Shown piece after piece: positions 1-9,597 of a DNA stretch of 13,012 nt. The notes under the pieces were generated by a model. The model saw nothing but the letters and a program-made list of their open reading frames with translations, searched no databases and was not told the origin of the DNA. This DNA comes from Larix sibirica. Taxonomy: Eukaryota > Streptophyta > Pinopsida > Pinales > Pinaceae. The stretch is taken from positions 19,579 to 32,590 of the forward strand of contig NWUY0300019852.1 in assembly GCA_004151065.3 (NCBI GenBank), given 5' to 3'. Positions within the stretch are counted from its first letter, which is position 1. The number at the start of each line of letters is the position of its first letter. Both the position numbers and the translations under genes were made by a program.

Positions 1-1383
1 AATGGTTTTGTGCAAATGAGAAGATGGGTTCCCTTTGGATCAATGCCATGCTAAATGTTCCTGTGAGAATTACTGATTGGGATTGGTGTCTTTAGAAGGT
101 GGGTCCCCATTGTTGTCTTCTCGAGGGTTGTTGATACGAAGAGGAAATCATATGGTATATTTCTCATGGGGGGATGATAGGTTATCTCTGAATCATAATC
201 ATAAGTACATGTGCAGGGAATCTAAGGGACGAGATGATAAGAATGCAAGGCAATGTTATATGGCTTCAACTTAAACAAAATAACCGAGTGATCGGATTCC
301 TTAGACGTGTGGGGGTTGATCATGATGGGTGCCAAAGTATGAGTGGGTTGTAATTATGAACACACCCATGGGGGAACATGATCCTCTCGACTATGACATT
401 GATGGCATGCCATGATCGAGAATTAAGACCTTATGGTTATCAGTGGGAATATTGGGTAAATACAATGTAGACAAAGGGAATATGTTTCCTATATGCCAAG
501 ATCGAGATGATATACATGTGATTGATGACCATGCACCATTGTTGTATAATTTGAGATGTTTTTTCTTAATGATAACACTGCACACATGATGTACAAACAC
601 AAGCATAAGGTTGATTATGACAAGAGTATGGACAATATAGAAAGATTGACAATAAACATAGTGCACCTAGAACAATATTGATTAAAAGGGTACAAGATGA
701 AGATTCCCATAAAATTGAACAAATTGTACCATGTTGAAGGGCTTGTGACATTGATCTCGATGGTGGGAAAATTTTGTCAAACAAAAAGATATGGTTTTTA
801 TGTACGAGATATTTGAAAATCGGGTCAACTAACTATAAATATAGGTGAGGCCCACTTTTCAAAATCATTGTACCATTTGACATGTTTATTCCATAGAGAT
901 CAGTTTTGTTTTTTCTAGGAGATTCAACCATTCGGTTTTATTTTTGTGAGTTCCAAGTAATCCTTGAACTCATTCTCTTCATTTTTGTATTGTCAATTTT
1001 TAGCATAGGAGGTTAAATGGGTTGTACGGCTGGCCATTCATGTTTTCGTCCAGTCGTGCAGGTTTCGAATGGTCTCCCACTCTACCCTACGCGGGTTCCC
1101 CTTCGATATTCACAATAAACATGGGATATTAATGCTTTGGCCGTGTGCATGTACTACACAACTATTTAGTTAATAGATGCACTTAAGTGTGGTCGAATTG
1201 TGCATCTCCCACATGGATATGTAGCATAGTTGAATTGGGATACAGTCATGCTAAGCGCGATTGTGTATTTTTTGTACCTGCGTGAGTAAGATGTGTGGAT
1301 GTGCAATGGTAGGGCTACATTACATAGCGCGAGATAGTATAGGGAAAGTCACGCGATATTGAGTCATTTTTTTGCTTATGGGG
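1..1383. other. Unassigned AT-rich flank, no supported gene
   Basis: I see no gene here that I can support. Open frames are short (under about 92 codons) and none carries a motif I recognise. The stretch at 368-589 on the + strand is open apart from one TGA and could be a coding relic, but it is too short to call. A TATA-like box lies near 834 and an AATAAA lies near 1113. No direct or inverted terminal repeat with the right-hand flank was found by eye. It may be the upstream part of the same old repeat or gene that begins at 1384. Confidence 0.5.
834..841 (+). promoter_or_regulatory. TATA-box-like sequence
   Basis: TATAAATA, followed by TAGG, matches a plant TATA box. It points towards the PMD-like pseudogene, but the first plausible ATG of that gene is about 540 bp downstream. 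It could belong to a long leader, to an old LTR-like repeat, or be chance in AT-rich DNA. Confidence 0.25.
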
Positions 1384-2176
1384 ATGAAACGAACTTTGTG
1401 TATGTGTTTCTTATGCTTGCATGCCTCTCCAAATTATGACATGGCTGATGTAGAGTGGTGAGAGTGCCACTATGATGAATATTTGATCCATCATGTGGTG
1501 GGGTCTCTAGAAGATGAGTACACCTTGAAAGATGCAAGGCTTCTCAAGTTCTTTTGTTGTCCATGCATGAGGTCTCGAGAGGACTTTTACAGACTATCTT
1601 GTAGATGTGGGACACCGAGTGAGAGTGTTTCCACATGGGTCATGCGCACCTGATCATTGAGGTTCACGATATATACTTCCTAAAGTGGATTCCAATTCAT
1701 GGGATTAGGGGTACCACTAGTATTGCTTTGGATGGATATCGTACTATTGAGTAGCTCGTCTCTCAGCACTATAGTGAGAACCTAATTACCCGGGTATCAA
1801 GGAATATTAACATTTACCGCATTATGGACCTACTAGTTTAGGAAGTTGCGGGTATAGTATTATGTTTACTTGGTGTGTCATGCACCAATATGATTACTAG
1901 TGGCCAGCTCCTACTAGTGGAGTAGGTTATGGCAAAAAATAAAGTATCTTGGGGCCGTATGTTGTTGCAGCTTCTTATCAAGATGTTGAACAACATGTCT
2001 AGGTGGGGGTCCAAGAATTTCATGTATGCAAGCATAGTGTGCTCTTACTTCTTTAAGTGATTCCCATCGTTGAAATCATTGGTGAGATTTCCCCCAAGAG
2101 GATCAAGGGAGCCTCAGATGGCGTAATTGGGGAGTTTGATGCGCAGGGATGATGGAGGAGAGGTGGGTGCCATTTT
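1384..2176 (+). pseudogene. Plant mobile domain (PMD)-like pseudogene, 5' part
   Basis: This is a degenerate coding region. From an ATG at 1384 one frame runs to about 1600 with a single TGA; it includes the residues GSLEDEYTLKDARLLKF. Reading then continues in another frame from about 1600 to 2176, giving an apparent frameshift near 1600. The second frame contains MWDTE, then HAHLIIEVHDIYFLKW, and later ASIVCSYFF and GSLMRRDDGGEVGAIF. The order of a W-D segment, an F-H-x-G segment and an E-V-x-D-I-Y-F-L segment resembles the plant mobile domain family, found in MULE-type transposons and host proteins. In-frame stops occur at 1752 and at several later positions. The LINE interrupts it at 2177 and it resumes at 11907. 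The family call is from pattern memory only; that it is decayed coding DNA is more certain. Confidence 0.5.
2160..2176. repeat. LINE target-site duplication, left copy
   Basis: GAGGTGGGTGCCATTTT is identical to 11890-11906 (17 of 17 bases). The flanking bases differ at both ends (A before and G after here; C before and T after on the right). It adjoins the 3' end of the minus-strand LINE. Confidence 0.9.
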
Positions 2177-2520
2177 GTTTTTAATAGAAACAAGTAATTA
2201 AATTTTATATAAAAAGAAACGAGAGGTTACAAAAATTCTTCGGAAGACTGATCCAGAGTTAGATGGATTGCTAGTTATTCATTTTTCGTCATTTACCAAA
2301 CTAGACTGATTATGAAAAAATCCTCTGTAGCGGTAGCTATAGATCCTAAAAAACTGGCCTAAGATCAAAATATAGAAACAAGACATTTGTTGATTAAAAG
2401 GGAATTCCTAACAGTTTCTCCTAGTAGCTTATCCAGAATGTATTCTATGCCATAATTCTGATACATCATAAAAAAAACCAAAATGTTTCAAAAGACCTAG
2501 GAGGACCCAAGCTGAATGAA
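2177..2520 (-). other. LINE 3' UTR and tail
   Basis: This is noncoding DNA between the end of the third ORF and the left target-site duplication. On the sense strand it ends in an AT-rich stretch with TATATAAAATTT and then TTAAAAAC, directly followed by the AAAA that opens the duplication. The A-rich tail is therefore very short, or eroded. No ORF of note. Confidence 0.7.
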
Positions 2521-3486
2521 TTACTGCTGGGAGGTGTCCATTTTTTCGCTTGCAGCTCCTCCCGCCGGTCCTTCATCTCTGCCTTGTAACTCCATGACAC
2601 TCTTCCTGATGTCCAATTTCTTGTTATTTAGTTTGTCTTCTAGTCTCCAAGCGATTCCGAGCAAATCCATGACTCTATTGTCCAAATTTGAAGAACAGGG
2701 ACAACCCTTGTTGATCTTTTCTTACAGGGTAGCTACTTGCTCTGTAATTTTCTTTCCAGATCCACGGACCTTTGAATTCGTGACTTGAACAAGGGTGTAA
2801 AGATGTGAGATAGCTCTTTTTAGTTCATAATTTTCACCTCTGAGCTTACAAAGTTGTATTTCCATCTCCTTTAGGTATGTTTGGACCGCATCCAACAGAC
2901 ATTCGAACCCTTGCACAGATGCAGGTTCATTATCACCATTATTTCCAGCAGGTAGATTCCAGTGCTTGCTTATCCCTAACGCCTCAGCCTGACAATTTTC
3001 ATGTAGAGCTTGCTGAACCTTTATCAAGCCTTCAGACTCCATCTCCTATCCATTTTTCTTAGCAAATGGTAACTTTAGGTAACCTATGTTCCCAGCTACC
3101 TCAGAATTTGAAATGTGCTTCTTTCACCGTAGAAATTTTAGCGAAGTAAGGCTTGGATCAGGAGAGAGGTCTTTCATCTTACCAACGATTTCTTTCTTTC
3201 TGTCTTGGATGTAGATGCAATCCCAATTCAAATAGGCGGAGACAGAGTACCCGAGGTTGAGGTAAGGGATGGCTCTGCCAAGAGCCCTTCTCACCATTAA
3301 ATTATGCATGCTTTTCAGCGATGGAAAGCGTGCGACCATAGTTGCCAACGTGATGCGAGGAGGGTCCAAAGAATTGGAGGAGGTCTCCTTGGGGATCGTG
3401 GAACCGATTCTGTAGCATTTCCAGGCCAAGAAAAATTGGCAATTCAAAAAAGTGTTAAGTGATCTATAAAGGTCCATCAAATCCAT
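2521..3486 (-). pseudogene. Third LINE ORF (ORF3), unrecognised product, three in-frame stops
   Basis: One frame runs from ATG at 3486 to TAA at 2521-2523, 322 codons including the stop, broken only by TGA at 3124-3126, TAG at 3046-3048 and TAA at 2722-2724. No frameshift is needed. The first 120 residues include FLAWKCYRIGS and GYSVSAYLNWDCIYIQDRKK and match no domain I know. Around 2750-2870 there is a charged, leucine-spaced stretch (YLKEMEIQLCKLRGENYELK) that looks like a coiled coil, and the end is polar. The ATG lies 15 nt after the ORF2 stop and in a different frame, so it could have been translated by reinitiation. It lies inside the target-site duplications, so it moved with the element. 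It may be a LINE accessory protein or a captured host fragment; I cannot tell which. Confidence 0.6.
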
Positions 3487-3501
3487 AAGGGGAGAAATAT
3501 T

Positions 3502-4146
3502 TTAGGGAACCCAAGTGTTTCCAAACATTTGACGGTTGCTGATCATAATCCCACAGTCCAAGCTAGCTCCAATATTGGCCATTGCATTATCTTGTTGATT
3601 GTTGGTCCTCATTACGTGAAGAAAATTGATGGAATTGAATTCGCTTACTAAACACTTTAGGAGGTGGTGATTCTATGTGACAGGTCTCTTACGAGCCTTT
3701 GTCAAGTTTCTAGCCTCCTTGATGACCAACATTGAGTCACCAAATACCACTAGGTCCTCAACTCCATCTTTTCTAGCTAATTCCAAACCTTTGATTAAGG
3801 CGAGCCATTCAGCTCCGTTGTTGGACCTTTTTCCAATGCCCCATGCATATTCTTTCAACTTGTTTCCTTCGGAGTCATAGAGGACTCCTCCCGCACCTGC
3901 CAACCCAGGATTTCTTTTCGAGGCACCATCAAAAAACAATGTGATGTAGTCTATTTTATTTTTCCAAACTTGAAAGTCGTCTGAGGTCATTCTAATATGC
4001 CAATTCTGAGGATTGTGTCTCTTGGGGTGTTGAAGACTGTGTAGGGAGGAAGTGGGGACTAAGAAGTCATCCACCCAGATTTTTTCCTCTATCGTCAATG
4101 GCTCCTTATTAATATTATCCATTCCCCTTGAGCATAGAAGTTCCAC
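3502..4146 (-). pseudogene. LINE ORF2 C-terminus: RNase H domain, version A
   Basis: This ribonuclease H would remove RNA from the RNA-DNA hybrid during target-primed reverse transcription. The frame shows FFDGASKRNPGLAGAGG, then NNGAEW, GDSMLVIKEARN and, after an in-frame TAG at 3673-3675, the closing HVMRTNNQQDN and MANIGAS. The D, E and D residues of the catalytic set are present, with a late D in NQQDN. The ORF ends at TAA 3502-3504 after GNTWVP. The first part up to 3890 is almost identical to the second copy at 6524-6780; beyond that, 19 of 60 aligned residues differ. It has no homopolymer frameshift, unlike version B. The ORF3 ATG follows 15 nt after its stop. Confidence 0.85.
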
Positions 4147-5429
4147 CTAGAGAGATTTAGCAGAGGAGAGGACATTGCTAGGAGTGGGTCTAATGTCTTC
4201 AAAGATTTCCTTGTTTCTTGTTGTCCATATCTTCCAGCAAATGAATTTAGGGAGGGATTCCTATGCTGTTTTGAAATCCGATTTCCTATAGAAAGTTCTG
4301 TGGTAGTAATCTCTCCAACTTGCAAACAAGTCATTCCAGTTTGTAGGAAGATTCGGGATGGGTTGAAGGTCCCTATATGCTCTATGCCAAACCTCTTGAG
4401 AAAATTGGCATTCTAGAAAAAGATGCTCGATGGTTTCTTCTTCTTCTTTACAAAGGATGCATCTGGCATGTCCTTCAATTCCCCTTTTTCTGAGGTTTTC
4501 TATGGTGAGGGTTTTTCGATGAGCAAGGGTCTAGGTAAAAACATTGATCTTTGGTAGGTAGTCCTTGTTCCAAACTTTTCTCCACTTAGCATCCTTGTTT
4601 CTGCTGATTGATAGGTCATCTATAAAATGAAATCCTTCCTTTACTGTATACGATCCAGTCTTTCCCCATCCTCTAGGATCTTTCAGATTTCGATGCACAG
4701 GTATCGATCCATTTAATAAGGAGAGAAGGGCGTTGTAATCGAGTATGAGATGTTCTGGGATCGCCAAGTCTAACCAACTAGCCCATCTTCCACTAATTGT
4801 CCAAGTGGACAGATCAAATAACGTGTGGATATTTGCAAGGGTCATCCATTCTTTTAGCTTTGTGAAAGCATGCAAAAAGTTGGAAGGGGAGTTGAAACCA
4901 ATTTTGTCATACCAGATTTTTATTTGTTTTTCGTTACTAGGATGCCAGTATATACATATTTGCATAATGAAGGTCGCTTTCTTACATAGATTCCAGATTG
5001 TAGTGCCTTTTCGGTCTTGATCGATATTTTCCACACTTCTTTTTCTGCTCCCTATCATGTATTTTTTTTAATAATCTCTTTCCACCATGCGTTTTTTCCA
5101 GATACGATTCTCCATAGAATCTTGGCTCCTAGAGCTAGATTCATGGAGGATGGGTCTTTGACGCCTGCACCTCCAAAAGCTTTAGGACTATAGACCAAGT
5201 CCCAATTCACCAAGTGAAATTTTTTAGTGGAGTTGGATTTTCCACCTTGCCATAAGAACTTTCTAAGCTCTTTGGTGATGTCCTTCATAACAGACTTGGG
5301 AGCTAAGGAGATCGAGCATATATACAATGGATATGCAGAGAGTATAGAATTGATGAGAACCAGCTTACCAGTAGGTTTGAGCCATCTAGAGCCCCAAGAG
5401 TTGATTTTATTTCTTATCTTATCAATCAA
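4147..5429 (-). pseudogene. LINE ORF2 thumb/connector and zf-RVT zinc finger, copy A
   Basis: This part follows the RT palm. It begins with the block MIDKIRNKINSWGSRWLKPT and FLWQGGKSN, typical of the region after the RT palm in plant LINEs. A frameshift in the T8 run at 5062-5069 leads to the segment starting MIGSRKRSVENIDQD. A Trp-rich segment follows, then the zf-RVT signature ARCILCKEEEETIEHLFLEC near 4415-4475 (C-x2-C ... H ... C), thought to help bind RNA or DNA. TAG stops at 4531-4533, 4261-4263 and 4147-4149 break the frame; each is reachable from TGG or CAG by one transition. All of these lesions recur in copy B. Confidence 0.85.
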
Positions 5430-6222
5430 TCCTTGCCAGTCAACAGTCCTTTTTTCCCCCTAAATATTGGAATCCCCAGATAGCTGAATGAATTCCAATA
5501 AGCATTTCCTTCAAACCTGAATTTCCTTTCTATGCTAGCTAAAGATCTAGGAGGGCAATTCCATCCATATACCTTATATTTGGTTGCGTTGAATTTACCG
5601 TCTGAAGATTTTAGAAACAAAGACAATGCGTTGTTGAAGCGTTTGGAAATGATGTTGGATGCACCCCCAAGAAAGATAGTATCGTTCGTGAATTGGACGT
5701 GATTGACATATTTGGTTCCCCTGACAATCTTCAAACCTTTTAAATCCCCCGATTCTTGTAGAAGATGAAGTTTCTTGCTCATTGACTCTGCCACCAGCAG
5801 ACAGAGGAACATAGATAAGGGGAAGCCTTGCCGTAGTCCTCTTGAAGCTTGGAAAAAGTTTGAAGGAATTCCATTTACTAAGGGGGCAATCCAAGGGCTG
5901 CTTATGCAAGCTTTAACCCACCTAGTAAATCTTCCAGAGAAGCCAAATTTATTCATGATTTTGAAGAAAAAAAAATGGTTTACTCTATTTAAAGGCATTA
6001 GCCATGTCGAGTTTAATGGCCATACCTTGATGCTTTTTTTCAATCCTAGAATGGATAGCTTCTTGAACTATTATGATGTTATCCAAGATATGCTGCCCTG
6101 CAATGAAGCCTCCTTGAGACTCAGAAATAAGCCTACTCATGATATTTTTTCATTCTGGTAGACAAGATCTCGGAGAGGATCTTGTAAGAAGTGTTGCAAA
6201 GAGAAATAGGTCTGAAGCGATC
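5426..6222 (-). pseudogene. LINE ORF2 reverse transcriptase, partial copy A
   Basis: This is the RT palm without its N-terminal part. It opens abruptly at 6222 in DRFRPISLCNTSYKIL, which normally lies in the middle of RT, and has no start codon. Frameshifts near 6142-6150 and 5988-5994 split it. Motif A KLDM is present (Asp codon at 6006-6008). The QGDPLS motif reads QGFPLS. The active site FADD reads FTND at 5681-5692, so the first catalytic Asp is lost. A further frameshift sits near the T6C5 run at 5450-5460. The right-hand edge touches the N at 6223 and is probably a contig end or a recombination joint. Confidence 0.85.
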
Positions 6223-6223
6223 N
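6223..6223. other. Single N at the duplication junction
   Basis: An undetermined base sits exactly between the end of the near-identical repeat (6222) and the divergent RNase H segment (6224 onward). In protein terms, RNase H residues HLNEQ run straight into RT residues DRFRPIS. A lone N at such a point suggests a scaffold join or an unresolved consensus. Confidence 0.9.
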
Positions 6224-6780
6224 CTTGTTCATTAAGATGCCTCAGAACATGATAGTAGGAGACCTCTTTGAATTCTTTGTTAATACTGAGTAGGAGGTGG
6301 TGCACCTTGGAGGTAGGGTTCTTTTTTTTTAGAGACTATATTCCTTGCATCTTTGATGACGATAAGTGAATCTCCAATCACTCTCAGGTTCTCTATGCCC
6401 ATAGTTGAGGCAATCTCTAATCCTTTTATGAGCACAAGCCATTCTGCGCCATTGTTCGTCTTTCTCCCAATTCCCCATGCATACTCTTTCTTCTGGTTCC
6501 CCATGGAGTCATAAATCACTCCCCCCGCACCTGCCAACCCAGGATTTCTTTTCGAGGCACCATCAAAAAACAATGTGATGTAGTCTATTTTATTTTTCCA
6601 AACTTGAAAGTCGTCTGAGGTCATTCTAATATGCCAATTCTGAGGATTGTGTCTCTTGGGGTGTTGAAGACTGTGTAGGGAGGAAGTGGGGACTAAGAAG
6701 TCATCCACCCAGATTTTTTCCTCTATCGTCAATGGTTCCTTATTAATATTATCCATTCCCCTTGAGCATAGAAGTTCCAC
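6224..6780 (-). pseudogene. LINE ORF2 RNase H domain, version B, cut off at its end
   Basis: This is a second, different RNase H. It has FFDGASKRNPGLAGAGG, NNGAEWLVLIKG, GDSLIVIKDARN and, after a frameshift in the T9 run at 6322-6330, HHLLLSINKEFKEVSYYHVL ending in RHLNEQ. The family usually continues with an A-D that supplies the last catalytic Asp; the sequence stops at the N just before it. Sequence from 6524 rightwards is practically identical to copy A, while 6224-6523 is only related. The C-terminal extension, ORF stop and ORF3 found after version A are missing here. Confidence 0.82.
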
Positions 6781-8856
6781 CTAGAGAGATTTAGCAGAGG
6801 AGAGGACATTGCTAGGAGTGGGTCTAATGTCTTCAAAGATTTCCTTGTTTCTTGTTGTCCATATCTTCCAGCAAATGAATTTAGGGAGGGATTCCTATGC
6901 TGTTTTGAAATCCGATTTCCTATAGAAAGTTCTGTGGTAGTAATCTCTCCAACTTGCAAACAAGTCATTCCAGTTTGTAGGAAGATTCGGGATGGGTTGA
7001 AGGTCCCTATATGCTCTATGCCAAACCTCTTGAGAAAATTGGCATTCTAGAAAAAGATGCTCGATGGTTTCTTCTTCTTCTTTACAAAGGATGCATCTGG
7101 CATGTCCTTCAATTCCCCTTTTTCTGAGGTTTTCTATGGTGAGGGTTTTTCGATGAGCAAGGGTCTAGGTAAAAACATTGATCTTTGGTAGGTAGTCCTT
7201 GTTCCAAACTTTTCTCCACTTAGCATCCTTGTTTCTGCTGATTGATAGGTCATCTATAAAATGAAATCCTTCCTTTACTGTATACGATCCAGTCTTTCCC
7301 CATCCTCTAGGATCTTTCAGATTTCGATGCACAGGTATCGATCCATTTAATAAGGAGAGAAGGGCGTTGTAATCGAGTATGAGATGTTCTGGGATCGCCA
7401 AGTCTAACCAACTAGCCCATCTTCCACTAATTGTCCAAGTGGACAGATCAAATAACGTGTGGATATTTGCAAGGGTCATCCATTCTTTTAGCTTTGTGAA
7501 AGCATGCAAAAAGTTGGAAGGGGAGTTGAAACCAATTTTGTCATACCAGATTTTTATTTGTTTTTCGTTACTAGGATGCCAGTATATACATATTTGCATA
7601 ATGAAGGTCGCTTTCTTACATAGATTCCAGATTGTAGTGCCTTTTCGGTCTTGATCGATATTTTCCACACTTCTTTTTCTGCTCCCTATCATGTATTTTT
7701 TTTAATAATCTCTTTCCACCATGCGTTTTTCCCAGATACGATTCTCCATAGAATCTTGGCTCCTAGAGCTAGATTCATGGAGGATGGGTCTTTGACGCCT
7801 GCACCTCCAAAAGCTTTAGGACTATAGACCAAGTCCCAATTCACCAAGTGAAATTTTTTAGTGGAGTTGGATTTTCCACCTTGCCATAAGAACTTTCTAA
7901 GCTCTTTGGTGATGTCCTTCATAACAGACTTGGGAGCTAAGGAGATCGAGCATATATACAATGGATATGCAGAGAGTATAGAATTGATGAGAACCAGCTT
8001 ACCAGTAGGTTTGAGCCATCTAGAGCCCCAAGAGTTGATTTTATTTCTTATCTTATCAATCAATCCTTGCCAGTCAACAGTCCTTTTTTCCCCCTAAATA
8101 TTGGAATCCCCAGATAGCTGAATGAATTCCAATAAGCATTTCCTTCAAACCTGAATTTCCTTTCTATGCTAGCTAAAGATCTAGGAGGGCAATTCCATCC
8201 ATATACCTTATATTTGGTTGCGTTGAATTTACCGTCTGAAGATTTTAGAAACAAAGACAATGCGTTGTTGAAGCGTTTGGAAATGATGTTGGATGCACCC
8301 CCAAGAAAGATAGTATCGTTCGTGAATTGGACGTGATTGATATATTTGGTTCCCCTGACAATCTTCAAACCTTTTAAATCCCCCGATTCTTGTAGAAGAT
8401 GAAGTTTCTTGCTCATTGACTCTGCCACCAGCAGACAGAGGAACATAGATAAGGGGAAGCCTTGCCGTAGTCCTCTTGAAGCTTGGAAAAAGTTTGAAGG
8501 AATTCCATTTACTAAGGGGGCAATCCAAGGGCTGCTTATGCAAGCTTTAACCCACCTAGTAAATCTTCCAGAGAAGCCAAATTTATTCATGATTTTGAAG
8601 AAAAAAAAATGGTTTACTCTATTTAAAGGCATTAGCCATGTCGAGTTTAATGGCCATACCTTGATGCTTTTTTTCAATCCTAGAATGGATAGCTTCTTGA
8701 ACTATTATGATGTTATCCAAGATATGCTGCCCTGCAATGAAGCCTCCTTGAGACTCAGAAATAAGCCTACTCATGATATTTTTTCATTCTGGTAGACAAG
8801 ATCTCGGAGAGGATCTTGTAAGAAGTGTTGCAAAGAGAAATAGGTCTGAAGCGATC
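6524..8856. repeat. Direct repeat, copy B (2,333 bp of ORF2)
   Basis: This is the mate of 3890-6222. On its right it continues seamlessly into the N-terminal part of RT and the endonuclease, so this copy is the one contiguous with the 5' half of the element. On its left it continues into RNase H version B. Confidence 0.92.
6781..8063 (-). pseudogene. LINE ORF2 thumb/connector and zf-RVT zinc finger, copy B
   Basis: The content and order match copy A at 4147-5429: NSWGSRWLKPT, FLWQGGKSN, the Trp-rich segment and the C-x2-C ... H ... C finger. The same three TAG stops occur at 7165-7167, 6895-6897 and 6781-6783, and the same frameshift in the T8 run at 7696-7703. One silent-looking difference from copy A lies at 7731. 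Shared lesions mean the two copies split after the element was already dead, or that both represent one locus assembled twice. Confidence 0.85.
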
Positions 8857-9597
8857 GATTGAGAGGGGTTTTTTTTCTTTAGGGATGAGGGCCAGGAAGG
8901 ATGAATTGGTAGCTCCCCATATTTTATCTTTTTTTCTTGTCCAGTTAAGCATTTGCTTCAGATCCTCTTTTATAGTTTCCCATGCTGCTCTATAGAAGTT
9001 GATTGTAAACCCATCTGGACCAGGCGCTTTGTCCATATGTAGGGACCAAATTGCATTTTTTATTTCATACTCCATGATTGGCTTGGACAACTCTCTATTT
9101 TCAGAATCTGAGATGATCGAGGGAATACCATGAAGTAGATCTGCTTGAGCTTCCACATTAGCTTCATTTTTATCAGTATACAGATCGCGAAAATGGTTGT
9201 AGATGTGAGACTTCAGCTCCTCCTGGCCATTGATCTTATTCCCATTGTTATCCTTCAATTCCTTGATCACATTGTGACTTAGACAGACCTTAGCTTGTTT
9301 ATGGAAATACTCTGTGTTATTGTCTCCTCCCTTTAACCACGTCTTCCTGGATTTCAGCCTCCACATTTCTTCTTCTTTCCTGGCCGCGTTGAGGATTTTC
9401 AAAATTAGCTCTTTTTCCTGACAGATTACAGAGGCCGTCACCTCTTCCCATTCTATTCTTGTATGGAGGGCCTCTAGATCGGATTGCAGGCTGAGTTTGT
9501 GATGTCCTGGACTCTTAAAGGACGATTTAGCCCATCTCTTTAATATATATCTCATGGCTCTGAGCTTGGACTCCCATATGTAACTAGGCGAACCGTA
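8060..9597 (-). pseudogene. LINE ORF2 reverse transcriptase, copy B with complete N-terminus
   Basis: RNA-templated DNA synthesis at the nicked target. The frame continues from the endonuclease after a TGA at 9598-9600. Early landmarks are WLKGGDNNTEYFH and KAPGPDGF (near 9010-9033), then ALIPKEKK and RFRPISLCNTSYKIL. Frameshifts near 8776-8784 and 8622-8628 split the palm. Motif A KLDM is present (Asp near 8640). QGDPLS reads QGFPLS, and FADD reads FTND at 8315-8326, which removes a metal-binding Asp. A further frameshift lies near 8084-8094 in a T6C5 run. It has one residue difference from copy A (Ile for Val, base 8341). Confidence 0.9.

Larger units (their letters stand above)
3890..6222. 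repeat. Direct repeat, copy A (2,333 bp of ORF2)
   Basis: This matches 6524-8856 at a constant offset of 2,634 with no indel noticed. The mismatches noticed are at 4102, 5097 and 5707 (mates 6736, 7731 and 8341), all transitions. Identity stops at 3889 (T against C) on the left and at 6222 on the right, one base before the N at 6223. Confidence 0.92.

Noticed and set aside
368-589. Possible coding relic on the + strand (one TGA) with an acidic, Asp-rich translation
   Set aside because: It is too short, has no recognised motif, and no partner frame upstream or downstream.
834-1118. LTR-like arrangement (TATA-like box followed by AATAAA about 270 bp later)
   Set aside because: No second copy of the segment, no primer binding site and no polypurine tract were found in the window. 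Only an 11-base AGGCCCACTTT is shared with the right flank near 12675.
4095-4334. Open frame of 79 codons on the - strand (repeated at 6729-6968)
   Set aside because: The true ORF2 frame in this stretch is another one, with zf-RVT-to-RNase H linker residues and two TAG stops. This frame is open only by chance.
4745-8795. Plus-strand open frames of 78-128 codons at 4745-5020, 5227-5463, 5775-6161 and their copies at 7379-7654, 7861-8097 and 8409-8795
   Set aside because: They are antisense shadows of the ORF2 RT and connector regions, duplicated only because the repeat is.
3890-8856. A biologically meaningful tandem gene duplication
   Set aside because: Shared lesions, near identity, a divergent inter-copy segment and an N exactly at the joint make an assembly cause more likely; it is kept as a finding to test, not as a claimed duplication.
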